NCBI RefSeq assembly: GCF_036898095.1
Contig: NC_090745.1
Coordinates: forward strand, 74,746,070-74,810,069
Direction of reading: 5' to 3'
Length of the DNA: 64,000 bases
Source of the DNA: Palaemon carinicauda
Lineage: Eukaryota > Arthropoda > Malacostraca > Decapoda > Palaemonidae
Below are positions 35,101 through 48,379 of this stretch, piece by piece. The notes under the pieces were generated by a model, which did no database searches, was not told the origin of the DNA, and worked only from the letters and a program-made list of their open reading frames with translations. A program made the translations under genes and the position numbers. Positions within the stretch are counted from its first letter, which is position 1; every line of letters begins with the position of its first letter.

Positions 35101-37750
35101 TTATGTTGAGAGATTTTCATCTGGGTACTGACCAGTGCTGATTGTTGATGTTGGAGGCCAGTTTGGATTAGTGATGTTCGGAGATATTCATTTGGGTGCT
35201 GACTAGTGTGGATTGGTGATTCTGGGAGATTTACATCGGAGTGATGACCAGTGCATATTGTTGATGTTGTGGGATTTTCACCTGGGTGTTACGAGGTGAG
35301 GAATGGTGATGCTGGGAGATATTCATCTGGGTACTAGCTAGTGCGGATTGGTGATGTTGGGATATTTTCATCTGGGAGCTGACCAGTGCAGATTGTTTAT
35401 GTGAAATTTTCAACTGGGTGCTGGCCAGTGCAGATTGGTGGTGTTGGGAGATATTCATCTGTGTTCTCCGCGCTAGGGTGAATTGGTGATGCTGGGAGAT
35501 TTTAACCTGGGTGCTGGCCAGTGTGGATTGGTGATGTTGGGAGATTTTAACCAGGGTACTGATCGGTGCAGTTTATGATATTGGGAAAATTTTCCCCTTG
35601 GTGCAGGCCAGTGCGAATTGGTGATGTTGGGAGATATTTATCTGGGTGCTGGCCAGTGCGGATTGGTGATGTTGGGAGATTTACATCTAGGAGCTGACCA
35701 GTGCAGATTGTTGATGTTGGGTGATTTTCACCTATTTCTGACCAGTACGGATTGTTGATGTTGGGAGATTTTCAACTTGGTGCTGGTCAGTGTGGATTGC
35801 TGATGTTGGGAGATATTCATCTGGGTGCTGGCCAGTGTGGATTGGTGATGCTGGGAGATTTACATCTGGGTGCTGACCAGTGAGTATTGTTGATGTTGGG
35901 TGATTTTCTCCAAGGTGATAGCCAGTGTGGATTGGTGATGTTGGAAGATATTAATTTGGATGGTAGACATTGTGGATTATTGATGTTGGGAGATTTACAA
36001 CTGGGTGCTGACCAGTGCTGATTGTTTTTGTTGGGAGTTTTTCACCTGGGTGCTAGCCAGTGCGGATTGGTGATGTTGGGATATATTATTCTGAGTGCTA
36101 GCCAGTATGGATTGATGATGTTGGGAGATTTTCATCTGAGTGCTGACCAGTGCAGATTGTTGATGTTGGGAGATTTTCACCTGGGTACTGACCAGTGCTG
36201 ATTGTCGATGTTGGAAAATTTTCACCTGGGAGCTAGCCAGTGTGGATCTCTGATGTTGGGAGATATTCATCTCATCTTGGACCTGGCCACTGTGGATTTG
36301 TGATGCTGGGAGATTTACATCGGAGTGCTGACCAGTGCATATTGTTGATGTTGGGGGATTTGCACCTGGGTGCTAGCAAGTGTGGAATGGTGATGTTAGG
36401 AGATATTCATTAGGGTACTTGGTATTGCGGATTGGTATTGTTGGGAGATATTCATCTGGGTGCTTGCCAGTGCCGATTGGTGATGTTGGGAGATTTTCCC
36501 CTGGGTGTTGGCCAGTGCGGATCGGTAATGTTAGGCGATATTCATATGGGTGTTATCCATTGTGGATTGGTGATGTAGAGATATTTCCACCTGGGTTTTG
36601 ACCAGTGAGGATATCTATTTTAGGAGATTTTCAACTGGGTGCTGGTCAGTGTGGATTGGTGATGGGAGATATTCATCTGGGTGCTGGCCAGTGTGGATTG
36701 GTGATGTTGAGAGATTTACATCTGGGTGCTGACCAGTACAGATTGTTGACTTTGGGAGATTTTCACCTGTGTGCTGGCCAGTGTGGATTGGTGATGTTGG
36801 GAGATTAGATCTGGATGCTGGACAGTGTAGATTGGTGATGTTGGGAGATTTATTTTTGCGTGCTGACCAGTGCTGATTGCTTATGTTGGGAGATTTTCAC
36901 CTAGGTGCTAGCCAGTGCAGATTGGTGATGTTGGGATATATTCATCTGGGTGCTGGCCAGTATGGATTGGTGTTGTTGGGAGATTTACATCTGAGTGTTG
37001 ACCAGTGCAGATTGTTGATGTTGTGAGATTTTCACCTGGGAACTAACCAGAGCTGATTTTTGATGTTGGAAGATTTGCACCTGGGTGCTAGCCAGTGTGG
37101 ATTGGTGATGTTGTGAGATATTCATCTGGGTGCTGGCCAGTGTGGATTCATGATGCTGGAAGATTTACATCGGAGTGCTGACCAGTGCATATTGTTGATG
37201 TTGGGGAATTTTCACCTGGGTGCTGCCAAGTGTGCAATTGTGAAGTTGGGAGATATTCATCTGGGTACTGGCTAGTGAGGATTTGTGATGTTGGGAGATT
37301 CTCATCTGGGGGCTGACCAGTGCAGATTGTTGATGTTGGGAAATTTTCAACTGGGTGCTGGCCAGTGCATTTTTGTGGTGTTTTGAGATATTAATCTGGG
37401 TTCTGAGCACCAGTGTTGATTGGTGATGTTGGGAGATTTTCTTCTTGTTGATGGTGGTGGGTTTTCAACTGGTTGCTGCCCAGTGCATATTAGTGATGTT
37501 TGGAGATTTTCACCTTTGTGTTGGCCAGTGTGGATTGGTGAGGTTGGGAGATTTTCATCTGGGTATTGATCGGTGCAGATTGATGATATTGGGAGATTTT
37601 CACTTAGGTGCTGGCCAGTGCAAATTGGTGATGTTGGGAGATATTTATCTGGGTGCTGGCCAGTGGGGATTGGTGATGTTGGGAGATATATATCTGGGAG
37701 CTTACCAGTGCTGATTGGTGATGTTGGATGATTTTCACCTGGGTACTGAC
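32193..37750. repeat. Higher-order satellite repeat, copy 2 (5,558 bp)
   Basis: Near-identical to copies 1 and 3. It shares derived variants with copy 3 (GAAACGTGC at 33,649; GGAGTTCCACC near 33,221) and has private changes (for example TTGTGAGATATTCATATAGG near 34,659). Confidence 0.9.
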
Positions 37751-40700
37751 CAATGCGGATTGTTGATGTTGGGAGATTTTCATCTGGGTGCTGGCCAGTG
37801 CGGATTGTTCATGTTGAGAGATTTTCATCTGGGTGCTGGCCAGTGCAGATTGTTGAAATTGGGATATTTTCATATGGGTGCTGGCCAGTGTGGATTGTTG
37901 ATGTTGGGGGATTTTCAACTGGGTGCTGGCCAGTGTGGATTGGTGATGTTGGGATATTTCACCTGGGTGCTAGCCAGTGTGGATTGGTGATGTTGGTAGA
38001 TTTTCACCTGGGTACTGACCAGTGCAGATTGATGATATTGGGAGAATTTCACCTAGGTGCTAGACAGTGGAACTTGGTGATGTTGGGATATACCTATCTG
38101 GGTGCTGGCCAGTGCAGATTGGTGATGTTAGGAGATCTACATCTGTGGTCTGACCGGTGCAGATTGTTGATATTGGGGGATTTTCACCTGGGTAGTGACC
38201 AGTGCGGATTATTGATATTGGGAGATTTTTAAATGGGTGCTGGTCAGTGTGGATTGGTGATGTTGGGAGATATTCATCTGGGGGCTGGCCAGTGTGGATT
38301 GGTGATGTTGGGAGATTTAAATCGAAGTGCTGACCAGTGCAGATTGTTCATGTTGGGAGATTTTCACCTGGGTGCTGGCCAATGTTGATTGTTGATGTTG
38401 GGAAATATTGGACAGTGTGGATTAGTGATGTTGGGAGATTGGCACCGGGGGGCTGACCAGTGCTGATTGTTTATGTTGGGAGATTTTCACCTGGGTGCTA
38501 GCCAGTGCGGATTGGTTGTTTGGATATATCCTTCTGGGTACTGGCCATTATGGATTGGTGATTTTGTAAGGTTTACATCTAAGTGCTAACATGTTGGGAG
38601 ATTTTCACCGGGGTACTGATCAGTGCGGATTGTTGATGTTGGAAGATTTTCACCTGGGTGCTAGCCAGTGTGGATTGGTGATGTTGGGAGATATTCATCT
38701 GGGTGCTGGCCAGTGTGGATTCGTGATGCTGGGAGATTTATATAGGAGTGCTGACCAGTGCATATTGTTGATGTTGGTGGAGTTCCACCTGGGTACTGGC
38801 AAGTGTGAAATGGTGATGTTAGGAGATATTTATCTGGGTACTGGCTACTGCGGATTGGTGATGTTAGGAGATTGTCATCTGGGGGCTGACCAGTGCAGAT
38901 TGTTGATGTTGGTAAATTTTCAACTGGGTGCTGACCAGGGCAGATTGGTGGTGTTTGGAGGTATTCATCTGGGTTCTGAGCATCAGTATGGATTGGTGAT
39001 GTTGGTAGATTTTTCATCTGGGTGCTTACTAGTGAGGATTGTTGATGGTGGGAGATTTACATCTGGGTGCTGACCAGTGAGTATTGTTGATGTTGGGTGA
39101 TTTTCTCCAAGGTGCTAGCCAGTGTGGATTGGTGATGTTGGGAGATATTCATCTGGATGGTAGACATTTTGGATTAGTGATGTTGGGAGATTTACAACTG
39201 GGTGCTGAAACGTGCAGATTGTTGATGTTGGTAAATTTTCAACTGGGTGCTGACCAGGGCAGATTGGTGGTGTTTGGAGGTATTCATCTGGGTTCTGAGT
39301 GCCAGTGTGGGTTGGTGATGTTGGGGGATTTTCAGCTTGGTGCTGGCCAGTGCGGATTGGTGATGTTGGGAAATATTCATCTTGGTGCTAGCCAGTGCAG
39401 ATTGGTGACATTGGGAGACTTTCCTCTGGATGATGACCAGTGCGGATTGTTAATGTTGGGAGATTTTCACATGGGTCGTGGCCAGTGCTGATCAGTGATG
39501 ATAAGAGATATTCATCTGGGAGCTGCGCAGTGTGGATTTGTGAAGTTGGGATATTCTCATTTTCGTGCTGACCAGTGAGAATTGTTGAAGTTGGAATATT
39601 TTCACCTGGTACCTTGTCAGTACGTATTGGCAATGTTGGGAAATTTGCATCTGGGTGCTGGCCAGTGAAGATTTGTGATATTGTGGGATATTCACCTGGG
39701 TGATGACCAGTGTGGATTGTTGATTTTGTGAGATTCTCACCTGGGTGCTGGCCAGTGCAGATTGGTTATATTGGGAGATATTCAACTTGGTGCTGCCAGT
39801 GCAGATTGGTGATGGTGGGAGATTTTCATCCTAGTGCTTACCAGTGTAGATTGTTGATGTTTGGAGATTTTATACTGGGTGCTGGCCAATGCAGATTGGT
39901 GATGTTGGGAGATATTCATATGGGTGCTAGCCAGTGCAGATTTGTGATGTTGGGAGATTTTATACTGGGTGCTGTCCGATGCGGATTGGTGATGTGGAAA
40001 GATTTCCATATGGGTGCTGACAAGTGAGAATTTTTTATGTTGGGAGATTTTTACCTGGGTGCTGGCCAGTGTTGATTGGTGATGTTGGGAGATATTAATC
40101 AGAGTGCTAGCCAGTGCAGATTGGTGATGTTAAGAGATTTTCATCTGGGTGCTGACCAGTGCAGATTGTTGATGTGAGATTTTTACTTAGTTGCTGGCCT
40201 GTGCGGGTTAGTGATGTTGGGAGATATTCATCTAGGTGCTTGCCAGTACAGATTGGTGATGTAGGGAGATTTTCACCTGGGTGCTGACCAGTGCGGATTG
40301 GTAATGTTAAGAGATATTCATGTGGGTGCTGGCCAGTGTGGATTGGAGGTGTTGAGAGATTTATATCTGACGGATGACCAGTGCATGTTGTTGATGTTGC
40401 GGGATTTTCACCTGGGCACTGACCAGTGCGGTTTGTTGATGTTGTGATATTTTCAACTGGGTGCTGGTCAGAGTGGATTGGTGATATTGGGAGATATTCA
40501 TCTGTGTGCTGACCAGTGTGAATTGGTGATGGGAGATTTACATCTGGATGCTGACCAGTGCAGATTATTGATGTTGGGAGATGTTCACCTGGGTGCTGAC
40601 CAGTGTGGATTGGTGATGTTGAGAGATTTACATCTGGGTGCTGACCACTACTGATTGTTTATGTTGAGAGATTTTCATCTGGGTACTGACCAGTGCTGAT

Positions 40701-43308
40701 TGTTGATGTTGGAGGCCAGTTTGGATTAGTGATGTTCGGAGATATTCATTTGGGTGCTGACTAGTGTGGATTGGTGATTCTGGGAGATTTACATCGGAGT
40801 GATGACCAGTGCATATTGTTGATGTTGTGGGATTTTCACCTGGGTGTTAGGAGGTGTGGAATGGTGATGCTGGGAGATATTCATCTGGGTACTAGCTAGT
40901 GCGGATTGGTGATGTTGGGATATTTTCATCTGGGAGCTGACCAGTGCAGATTGTTTATATGAAATTTTCAACTGGGTGCTGGCCAGTGCAGATTGGTGGT
41001 GTTGGGAGATATTCATCTGTGTTCTCCGCGCTAGGGTGAATTGGTGATGCTGGGAGATTTTAACCTGGGTGCTGGCCAGTGTGGATTGGTGATGTTGGGA
41101 GATTTTAACCAGGGTACTGATCGGTGCAGTTTATGATATTGGGAAAATTTTCCCCTTGGTGCAGGCCAGTGCAAATTGGTGATGTTGGGAGATATTTATC
41201 TGGGTGCTGGCCAGTGCGGATTGGTGATGTTGGGATATTTACATCTAGGAGCTGACCAGTGCAGATTGTTGATGTTGGGTGATTTTCACCTATTTCTGAC
41301 CAGTACGGATTGTTGATGTTGGGAGATTTTCAACTTGGTGCTGGTCAGTGTGGATTGCTGATGTTGGGAGATATTCATCTGGGTGCTGGCCAATGTGGAT
41401 TGGTGATGCTGGGAGATTTACATCTGGGTGCTGACCAGTGAGTATTGTTGATGTTGGGTGATTTTCTCCAAGGTGATAGCCAGTGTGGATTGGTGATGTT
41501 GGAAGATATTAATTTGGATGGTAGACATTGTGGATTATTGATGTTGGGAGATTTACAACTGGGTGCTGACCAGTGCTGATTGTTTATGTTGGGAGTTTTT
41601 CACATGGCTGCTAGCCAGTGCGGATTGGTGATGTTGGGATATATTATTCTGAGTGCTAGCCAGTATGGATTGATGATGTTGGGAGATTTTCATCTGAGTG
41701 CTGACCAGTGCAGATTGTTGATGTTGGGAGATTTTCACCTGGGTACTGACCAGTGCTGATTGTCGATGTTGGAAAATTTTCACCTGGGAGCTAGCCAGTG
41801 TGGATCTCTGATGTTGGGAGATATTCATCTCATCTTGGACCTGGCCACTGTGGATTTGTGATGCTGGGAGATTTACATCGGAGTGCTGACCAGTGCATAT
41901 TGTTGATGTTGGGGGATTTGCACCTGGGTGCTAGCAAGTGTGGAATGATGATGTTGGGAGATATTCATTAGGGTACTTGGTATTGCGGATTGGTATTGTT
42001 GGGAGATATTCATCTGGGTGCTTGCCAGTGCCGATTGGTGATGTTGGGAGATTTTCCCCTGGGTGTTGGCCAGTGCGGATCGGTAATGTTAGGCGATATT
42101 CATATGGGTGTTATCCATTGTGGATTGGTGACGTAGAGATATTTCCACCTGGGTTTTGACCAGTGAGGATATCTATTTTAGGAGATTTTCAACTGGGTGC
42201 TGGTCAGTGTGGATTGGTGATGGGAGATATTCATCTGGGTGCTGGCCAGTGTGGATTGGTGATGTTGAGAGATTTACATCTGGGTGCTGACCAGTACAGA
42301 TTGTTGACTTTGGGAGATTTTCACCTGTGTGCTGGCCAGTGTGGATTGGTGATGTTGGGAGATTAGATCTGGATGCTGGACAGTGTAGATTGGTGATGTT
42401 GGGAGATTTATTTTTGCGTGCTGACCAGTGCTGATTGCTTATGTTGGGAGATTTTCACCTGGGTGCTAGCCAGTGCAGATTGGTGATGTTGGGATATATT
42501 CATCTGGGTGCTGGCCAGTATGGATTGGTGTTGTTGGGAGATTTACATCTGAGTGTTGACCAGTGCAGATTGTTGATGTTGTGAGATTTTCACCTGGGAA
42601 CTAACCAGAGCTGATTTTTGATGTTGGAAGATTTGCACCTGGGTGCTAGCCAGTGTGGATTGGTGATGTTGTGAGATATTCATCTGGGTGCTGGCCAGTG
42701 TGGATTCATGATGCTGGAAGATTTACATCGGAGTGCTGACCAGTGCATATTGTTGATGTTGGGGAATTTTCACCTGGGTGCTGCCAAGTGTGCAATTGTG
42801 AAGTTGGGAGATATTCATCTGGGTACTGGCTAGTGAGGATTTGTGATGTTGGGAGATTCTCATCTGGGGGCTGACCAGTGCAGATTGTTGATGTTGGGAA
42901 ATTTTCAACTGGGTGCTGGCCAGTGCATTTTTGTGGTGTTTTGAGATATTAATCTGGGTTCTGAGCACCAGTGTTGATTGGTGATGTTGGGAGATTTTCT
43001 TCTTGTTGATGGTGGTGGGTTTTCAACTGGGTGCTGCCCAGTGCATATTAGTGATGTTTGGAGATTTTCACCTTTGTGTTGGCCAGTGTGGATTGGTGAG
43101 GTTGGGAGATTTTCATCTGGGTATTGATCGGTGCAGATTGATGATATTGGGAGATTTTCACTTAGGTGCTGGCCAGTGCAAATTGGTGATGTTGGGAGAT
43201 ATTTATCTGGGTGCTGGCCAGTGGGGATTGGTGATGTTGGGAGATATATATCTGGGAGCTTACCAGTGCTGATTGGTGATGTTGGATGATTTTCACCTGG
43301 GTACTGAC
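37751..43308. repeat. Higher-order satellite repeat, copy 3 (5,558 bp)
   Basis: Matches copies 1 and 2 to about 43,308-43,320, after which similarity drops and the array continues with different, more diverged unit order. Confidence 0.9.
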
Positions 43309-46300
43309 CAATGCGGATTGTTGATTTTGGGAGATTTTCTACTGGGTGCTGGTCAGTGTGGATTGGTGGTGATGTTGGGAGATATTCATCTGGGTTCTGG
43401 CCAGTGTGGATTGGTGAGGCTGGAAGATTTACTTCTGGGTGCTGAGCAGAGAGTATTGTTGATGCTGGGGAATTTTCCCATGGGTGATGGCCAGTGTGTT
43501 TTGTGAAGTGGGGAGATATTCATCTGGATGGTGGACAGTGTGGATTAGTGATGTTGTAAGATTTACATGTGGGTGATTGTTTATGTTAGGAGATTTTCAA
43601 ATGCATGCTAGCCAGTTTGGATTGGTGATGTTGGGAGATATTTATCTGGTTGCTGGCCAGTGTGGATTCGTGATGCTGTTAAATTTACATCGGAGTGCTG
43701 ACTAGTGGATATTGTTGATATTGGAGGATTTTCACCTGGGTTCTGGCATGTGTGGAATAGTGATGTTGGGAGATATTCATCTGGGTACTGGCTATTGCAG
43801 ATTGGTGATCTTGGGAGATGTCCATCTGTGTGTTGGCTAGTGCAGATTGGTAATGTTGGGAGATTTTCCCCTGGGTGCTGGCCAGTGTGGATTGGTGTTG
43901 TCGAGAGTTTTTCACCTGGTTCCTAACCAGTGAGGATTTTTATTTTGGTAGATTTTCTACTGGGTGCTGTTCAGTGTGGACTGGTGATGGAAGATATACA
44001 TTTAGGTGCTGGCCAGTGTGGATTGGTGATGTTGGGAGATTTACATATGGGTGCTGACCAGTGCAGATTGTTGATGTTGGGAAATTTTAACCTGGGTGCT
44101 GGCCAATGTAGATTGGTGATGTTGGGAGATATTCATCTGGATGCTGGAATGTGTGGATTGGTGATGTTGAGAGATTTGCATCTGCGCGGTGATCAGTGCT
44201 GATTGCTTATGTTGGGGGATTTTCACCTGGGTCCTAGCCAGTGCGGATTGGTGATGTTGGGATATATTCATTTGGGTGCTGGCCATTGTGGATTGGTGAT
44301 GTTGGGAGATTTACGTCTGAGTGCTGATTTGATGTTGGGAGATTTTCACCTGGGTACTGACCAGTGCTGATTGTTGATGTTGAAAGATTTTCACCTGAGT
44401 GCTTGCCAGTGTGGATTCGTAATGCTGGGAGATTCACATCGGAGCGCTGACCAGTGCATATTGTTGATGTTGGGGTATTTTCACCTGGGTGCTGGTAAGT
44501 GTGGAATGGTGATGTTGGGAGATACTCATCTGGGTACTTTCTAGTGCAGATTGGTGATGTTTGAAGATTTTCACGTTCGTGCTGGCCAATGTGGATTGGT
44601 GAGGTTGTGAGATTTTCACCTACTGTAGGTGCTAGACAGTGAAGATTGGTGATGTTGGGAGATATTTATCTAGGTGCTGGCCAGTGGTGATTGGTGATGT
44701 TGGGATATTTACATCTGGGAGCTGACCAGTGCAGATTGTTGATGTTGGGGGATTTTCCCCTGGGTACTGACCAGTGCGGATTGTTGATTTTAAGAGATTT
44801 TCAACTGGGTGCTGGTCAGTGTGGATTGGTGGTGATGTTGGGAGATATTCATCTGGGTTCTGGCCAGTGTGGATTGGTGATGCAGGGAGATTTACTTCTG
44901 GTTGCTGAGCAGAGAATATTGTTGATGCTGGGAGATTTTCACCTGGGTGCTGGCAAGTGTGGAATCTTGAAGTTGGGAGATATTCATCTGGGTACTGGCT
45001 ATTGCAGATTGGTGATGTTGGGAGATATCCATCTGTGTGCTGGCCAGTACAGATTTGTGATGTTAGGAGATTTTCCCGAAGGTGCTGGCCAGTGTGGATT
45101 GGTAATGTTATGAGATATTTATCTGGGTACTGGCCAGTGTGGATTGGTGTTGTCGAGTGATTTTCACCTGGGTCCAAACCAGTGAGGATTTTTATTTTGG
45201 TAGATTTTCTACTGGGTGCTGGTCAGTGTGGTCTGGTGATGGAAGATATTCATCTGGGTGCTGGCCAGTGAGGTTTGGTGATGTTGGGAGATTTGCATCT
45301 GCGCGCTGACCAGTGCTGATTGCTCATGTTAGGGGATTTTCACCTGGGTCCTAGCCAGTGCAGATTGGTGATGTTGGGATATATTCCTTTGGGTGCTGGC
45401 CATTGTGGATTGGTGATGTTGGGAGATTTACGTCTGATTGCTGATTTGATGTTGGGAGATTTTCACCTGGGTACTGACCAGTGCTGATTTTTGATGTTGA
45501 AAGATTTTCACCTGGGTGCTTGCCAGTGTGGATTGACGTTGGGAGATATTCATCTGGATGCTGGCCAGTGTGGATTCGTGATGCTGGGAGATTCACATCG
45601 GAGCGCTGACCAGTGCATATTGTTGATGTTGGGTTATTTTCACATGGGTGCTGGCAGGTGTGGAATGGTGATGTTGGGAGATATTCATCTGGGTACTTTT
45701 TAGTGCAGATTGGTGATGTTTGAAGATTTTCACGTTTGTGCTGGCCAGTGTGGATTCGTGAGGTTGGGAGATTTTCACCTACTGTAGGTGCTAGACAGGG
45801 AAAATTGGTGATGTTGGGAGATATTTATCTGGGTGCTAGCCAGTGGTTATTGGTGATGCTGGGAGATTTACATCTGGGAGCTGACCAGTGCAGATTGTTG
45901 ATGTTGGGGGATTTTCCCCTGGGTACTGACCAGTGCCGATTGTTGATTTTGGGAGATTTTCAACTGGGTGCTGGTCAGTTTGGATTGGTGGTCATGTTGG
46001 GAGATATTCATCTGGGTTCTGGCCAGTGTGGATTGGTGATGCTGGGAGATTTACTTCTGGGTGCTGAGCAGAGAATATTGTTGATGCTGGGAGATTTTCA
46101 CCTGGTTGTTGGCAAGTGTGGAATCTTGAAGTTGGGAGATATTCATCTGGGTACTGGCTATTGCGGATGTGTGATGTTGGGAGATATCCATCTGTGTGCT
46201 GGCCAGTACAGATTGGTGATGTTGGGAGATTTTCCCGAGGGTGCTGGCCAGTGCGGATTGGTAATGTTATGAGATATTTATCTGGGTACTGGCCAGTGTG

Positions 46301-46983
46301 GATTGGTGTTGTCGAGTGATTTTCACCTGGGTCCTAATCAGTGAGGATTTTTATTTTGGTAGATTTTCTACTGGGTGCTGGTCAGTGTGGGCTGGTGATG
46401 GAAGATATTCATCTGGGTGCTAGCCAGTGAGGATTGGTGATGTTGGGAGATTTACATATGGGTGCTGACCAGTGCAGATTGTTGATGTTGGTAGATTTTA
46501 TCCTGCGTGCTGGCCAGTGTAGATTAGTGATGTTGGGAGATATTCATCTGGATGCTGGAATGTGTGGATTGGTGATGTTGGGAGATTTGCATCCTCGGGC
46601 TGATCAGTGCTGATTGCTTATGTTGGGGGATATTCACCTGGGTGCTAGCCAGTGCAGATTGGTGATGTTGGGATTTATTCATCTGGGTGCTGGCCGGTGT
46701 GGATTGGTGATTTGGGGAGATTTACGTCTGAGTGCTGACCAGTGCATATTGTTGATGTTGGGGGATTTGCACCTGGGTGCTAGCAAGTGTGGAATGATGA
46801 TGTTGGGTGATATTCATTTGGGTACTGGCTATTGCGGATTGGTATTGTTAGGAGATATTCATCTGGGTGCTTGCCAGTGCCGATTGGTGATGTTGGGAGA
46901 TTTTCCCCTAGGTGCAGGCCAGTGCGGATCGGTAATGTTAGACGATATTCATATAGGTGCTAGCCATTGTGGATTGGTGATGC
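43309..46983. repeat. Older satellite segment with ~1,159-bp higher-order copies
   Basis: Landmarks at 44,434, 44,780 and 44,957 recur at +1,159 (45,593, 45,939 and 46,116). A more diverged relative starts near 43,310. The last part (46,746-46,980) resembles an internal part of the 5,558-bp repeat (30,777-31,015). Confidence 0.75.
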
Positions 46984-48190
46984 TCGAGAGTACCCTAAAG
47001 CAAGAGAACTCTAACCCAAGACAGTGGAAGACCATGGTACAGAGGCTATGGCACTACCCAAGACTAGATGAGACACTTTTTCCGGCTTGGCATGCATAAG
47101 GATGTGAGCCAGTTTTGCTGTGCATGGCATGTCTGCCAGATGACTGGAAAGCCTAACAAGTACATCGAGAAGGCTCCCTTACTCCCTCATGAAGCACGAG
47201 GAGAATCCTTCAGCAAGGTAATGATCGATATTGTAGGACCATTACCGAGAATGAAGAAAAGCCACGAATATATGTTAACTTCGATGTGTCCAGTGACAAG
47301 ATACCCAGAAGCCATATCCGTCAGGAACATCAGTGCCAAAGTGATTGCCTATAAGTTAATATACTTTTTTACCAAGTTTGGTATTCCAGAAATCATTCAG
47401 AGTAACTGAGGAACAAATTTCCTGTCAAAATTATTTCAGGATCTGAAGAAACTGTTGGAGGTGAGACAACATCTGTCTGCTGCTTATCATTCAGAAACCG
47501 GAGTTGCATTAGAGAGGTTTCATCGAACCCTAAAGAGTATATTAACAAAGTATTACAACGAAACAGAAAATTAATGGTACATCGGACTACCTTTGATGTA
47601 ATTTGAGGTAAGCAATGCTTATCAAGAAAGCATGGAATGTAACCGGAAAGAAATGAAGTTTAGATGAGAAGTAAGTGGACCTATTAAAATGTTGGCAGAA
47701 GAATGGAAAGATCAAAAAGAAACCGATGCAGAATATGTCAAGAAATTGAGGAAAAGGATCGGCGAGATAAAAAATTTTTCCATCGAAACCTGAAAACGAG
47801 CCAAGGACAAATGAAGAAAAGGTTTGATATGAAAAGTAAGAACAGACAGTTTGCAGTTGGACAACAGGTGTTTGTTTTCTTACCGATAAAATGTTGGCAG
47901 AAGAATGGAAAGATAAAAAAGAAACCGATGCAGAATATGTCAAGAAATTGAGGAAAAGAATCGGCGAGATAAAAAAATTTTCCATCGAAACCTGAAAATG
48001 AGCCAAGGACAAATGAAGAAAAGGTTTGATATGAAAAGTAAGAACAGACAGTTTGCAGTTGGACAACAGGTGTTTGTTTTCTTACCGATAAGGAGATTCC
48101 CTCTCACCAGTAAGTTCCAAGGACCATTCAGGATATTTGAGAAGATCAGTGATTGGACCTATGTTATGGAAACATGAGGAGGTAAGAAAG
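46984..48190 (+). pseudogene. LTR-retrotransposon integrase remnant located upstream of RT
   Basis: Begins right at the satellite edge. Readable parts are 'CCAWHVCQMTGKPNKYIEKA' (end of the zinc-binding HHCC domain); 'KVMIDIVGPLPRMKKSHEYM' (first catalytic Asp); and 'FFTKFGIPEIIQSN' followed by a stop, where the second Asp would lie. The Glu motif is 'GVALERFHRTLKSILTKYYN'. The C-terminal part has 'KFQGPFRIFEKISDWTYVM', a GPY/F module of Ty3/gypsy-type integrases. Stops and a 202-bp tandem duplication interrupt it. It continues without a gap into RT, giving the order integrase-RT seen in Gmr1-like elements; in most Ty3/gypsy elements integrase is last. Confidence 0.8.
47686..48089 (+). repeat. 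202-bp tandem duplication within integrase
   Basis: 47,686-47,887 is repeated at 47,888-48,089 with few differences. 202 is not a multiple of 3, so it shifts the frame. Confidence 0.9.
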
Positions 48191-48379
48191 CCATAGAAAG
48201 GTACACGTTAACTTATTGGAAACATACTTAACCGAAAACGAGACCAAAGTCTCACAAGTATGTATGGCTCAAAGCATTCCATCCTCTGAAGCAAGTGAAT
48301 AACTCGTCCAATATTAGGAATTTAGAAGAGAAATTAACGCATTTGAACAAGGAGCAGCCAGAGGAATCAAGTCGATTGA

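Larger units (their letters stand above)
26385..46983. repeat. 20.6-kb satellite array of 45-bp units
   Basis: A head-to-tail repeat of a 45-bp unit whose plus-strand translation is LGAGQCGLVMLGDIH. Typical pieces are 'GGTGCTGGCCAGTGTGGATT' and 'GGTGATGTTGGGAGATATTC'. About 455 units are estimated from length. Because 45 is divisible by 3, long frames open on both strands (plus GAGQCGLVMLGD; minus ISQHHQSALASTQ; minus GQHPDEYLPTSPIH). Stops and indels break all of them, and no frame holds throughout. I therefore call it satellite DNA. It is organised into higher-order copies, listed separately. The right end abuts a retroelement integrase at ~46,983. Confidence 0.9.

Noticed and set aside
26385..46983. 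CRISPR-like array
   Set aside because: Units are contiguous 45-bp repeats without unique spacers and the genome is eukaryotic.
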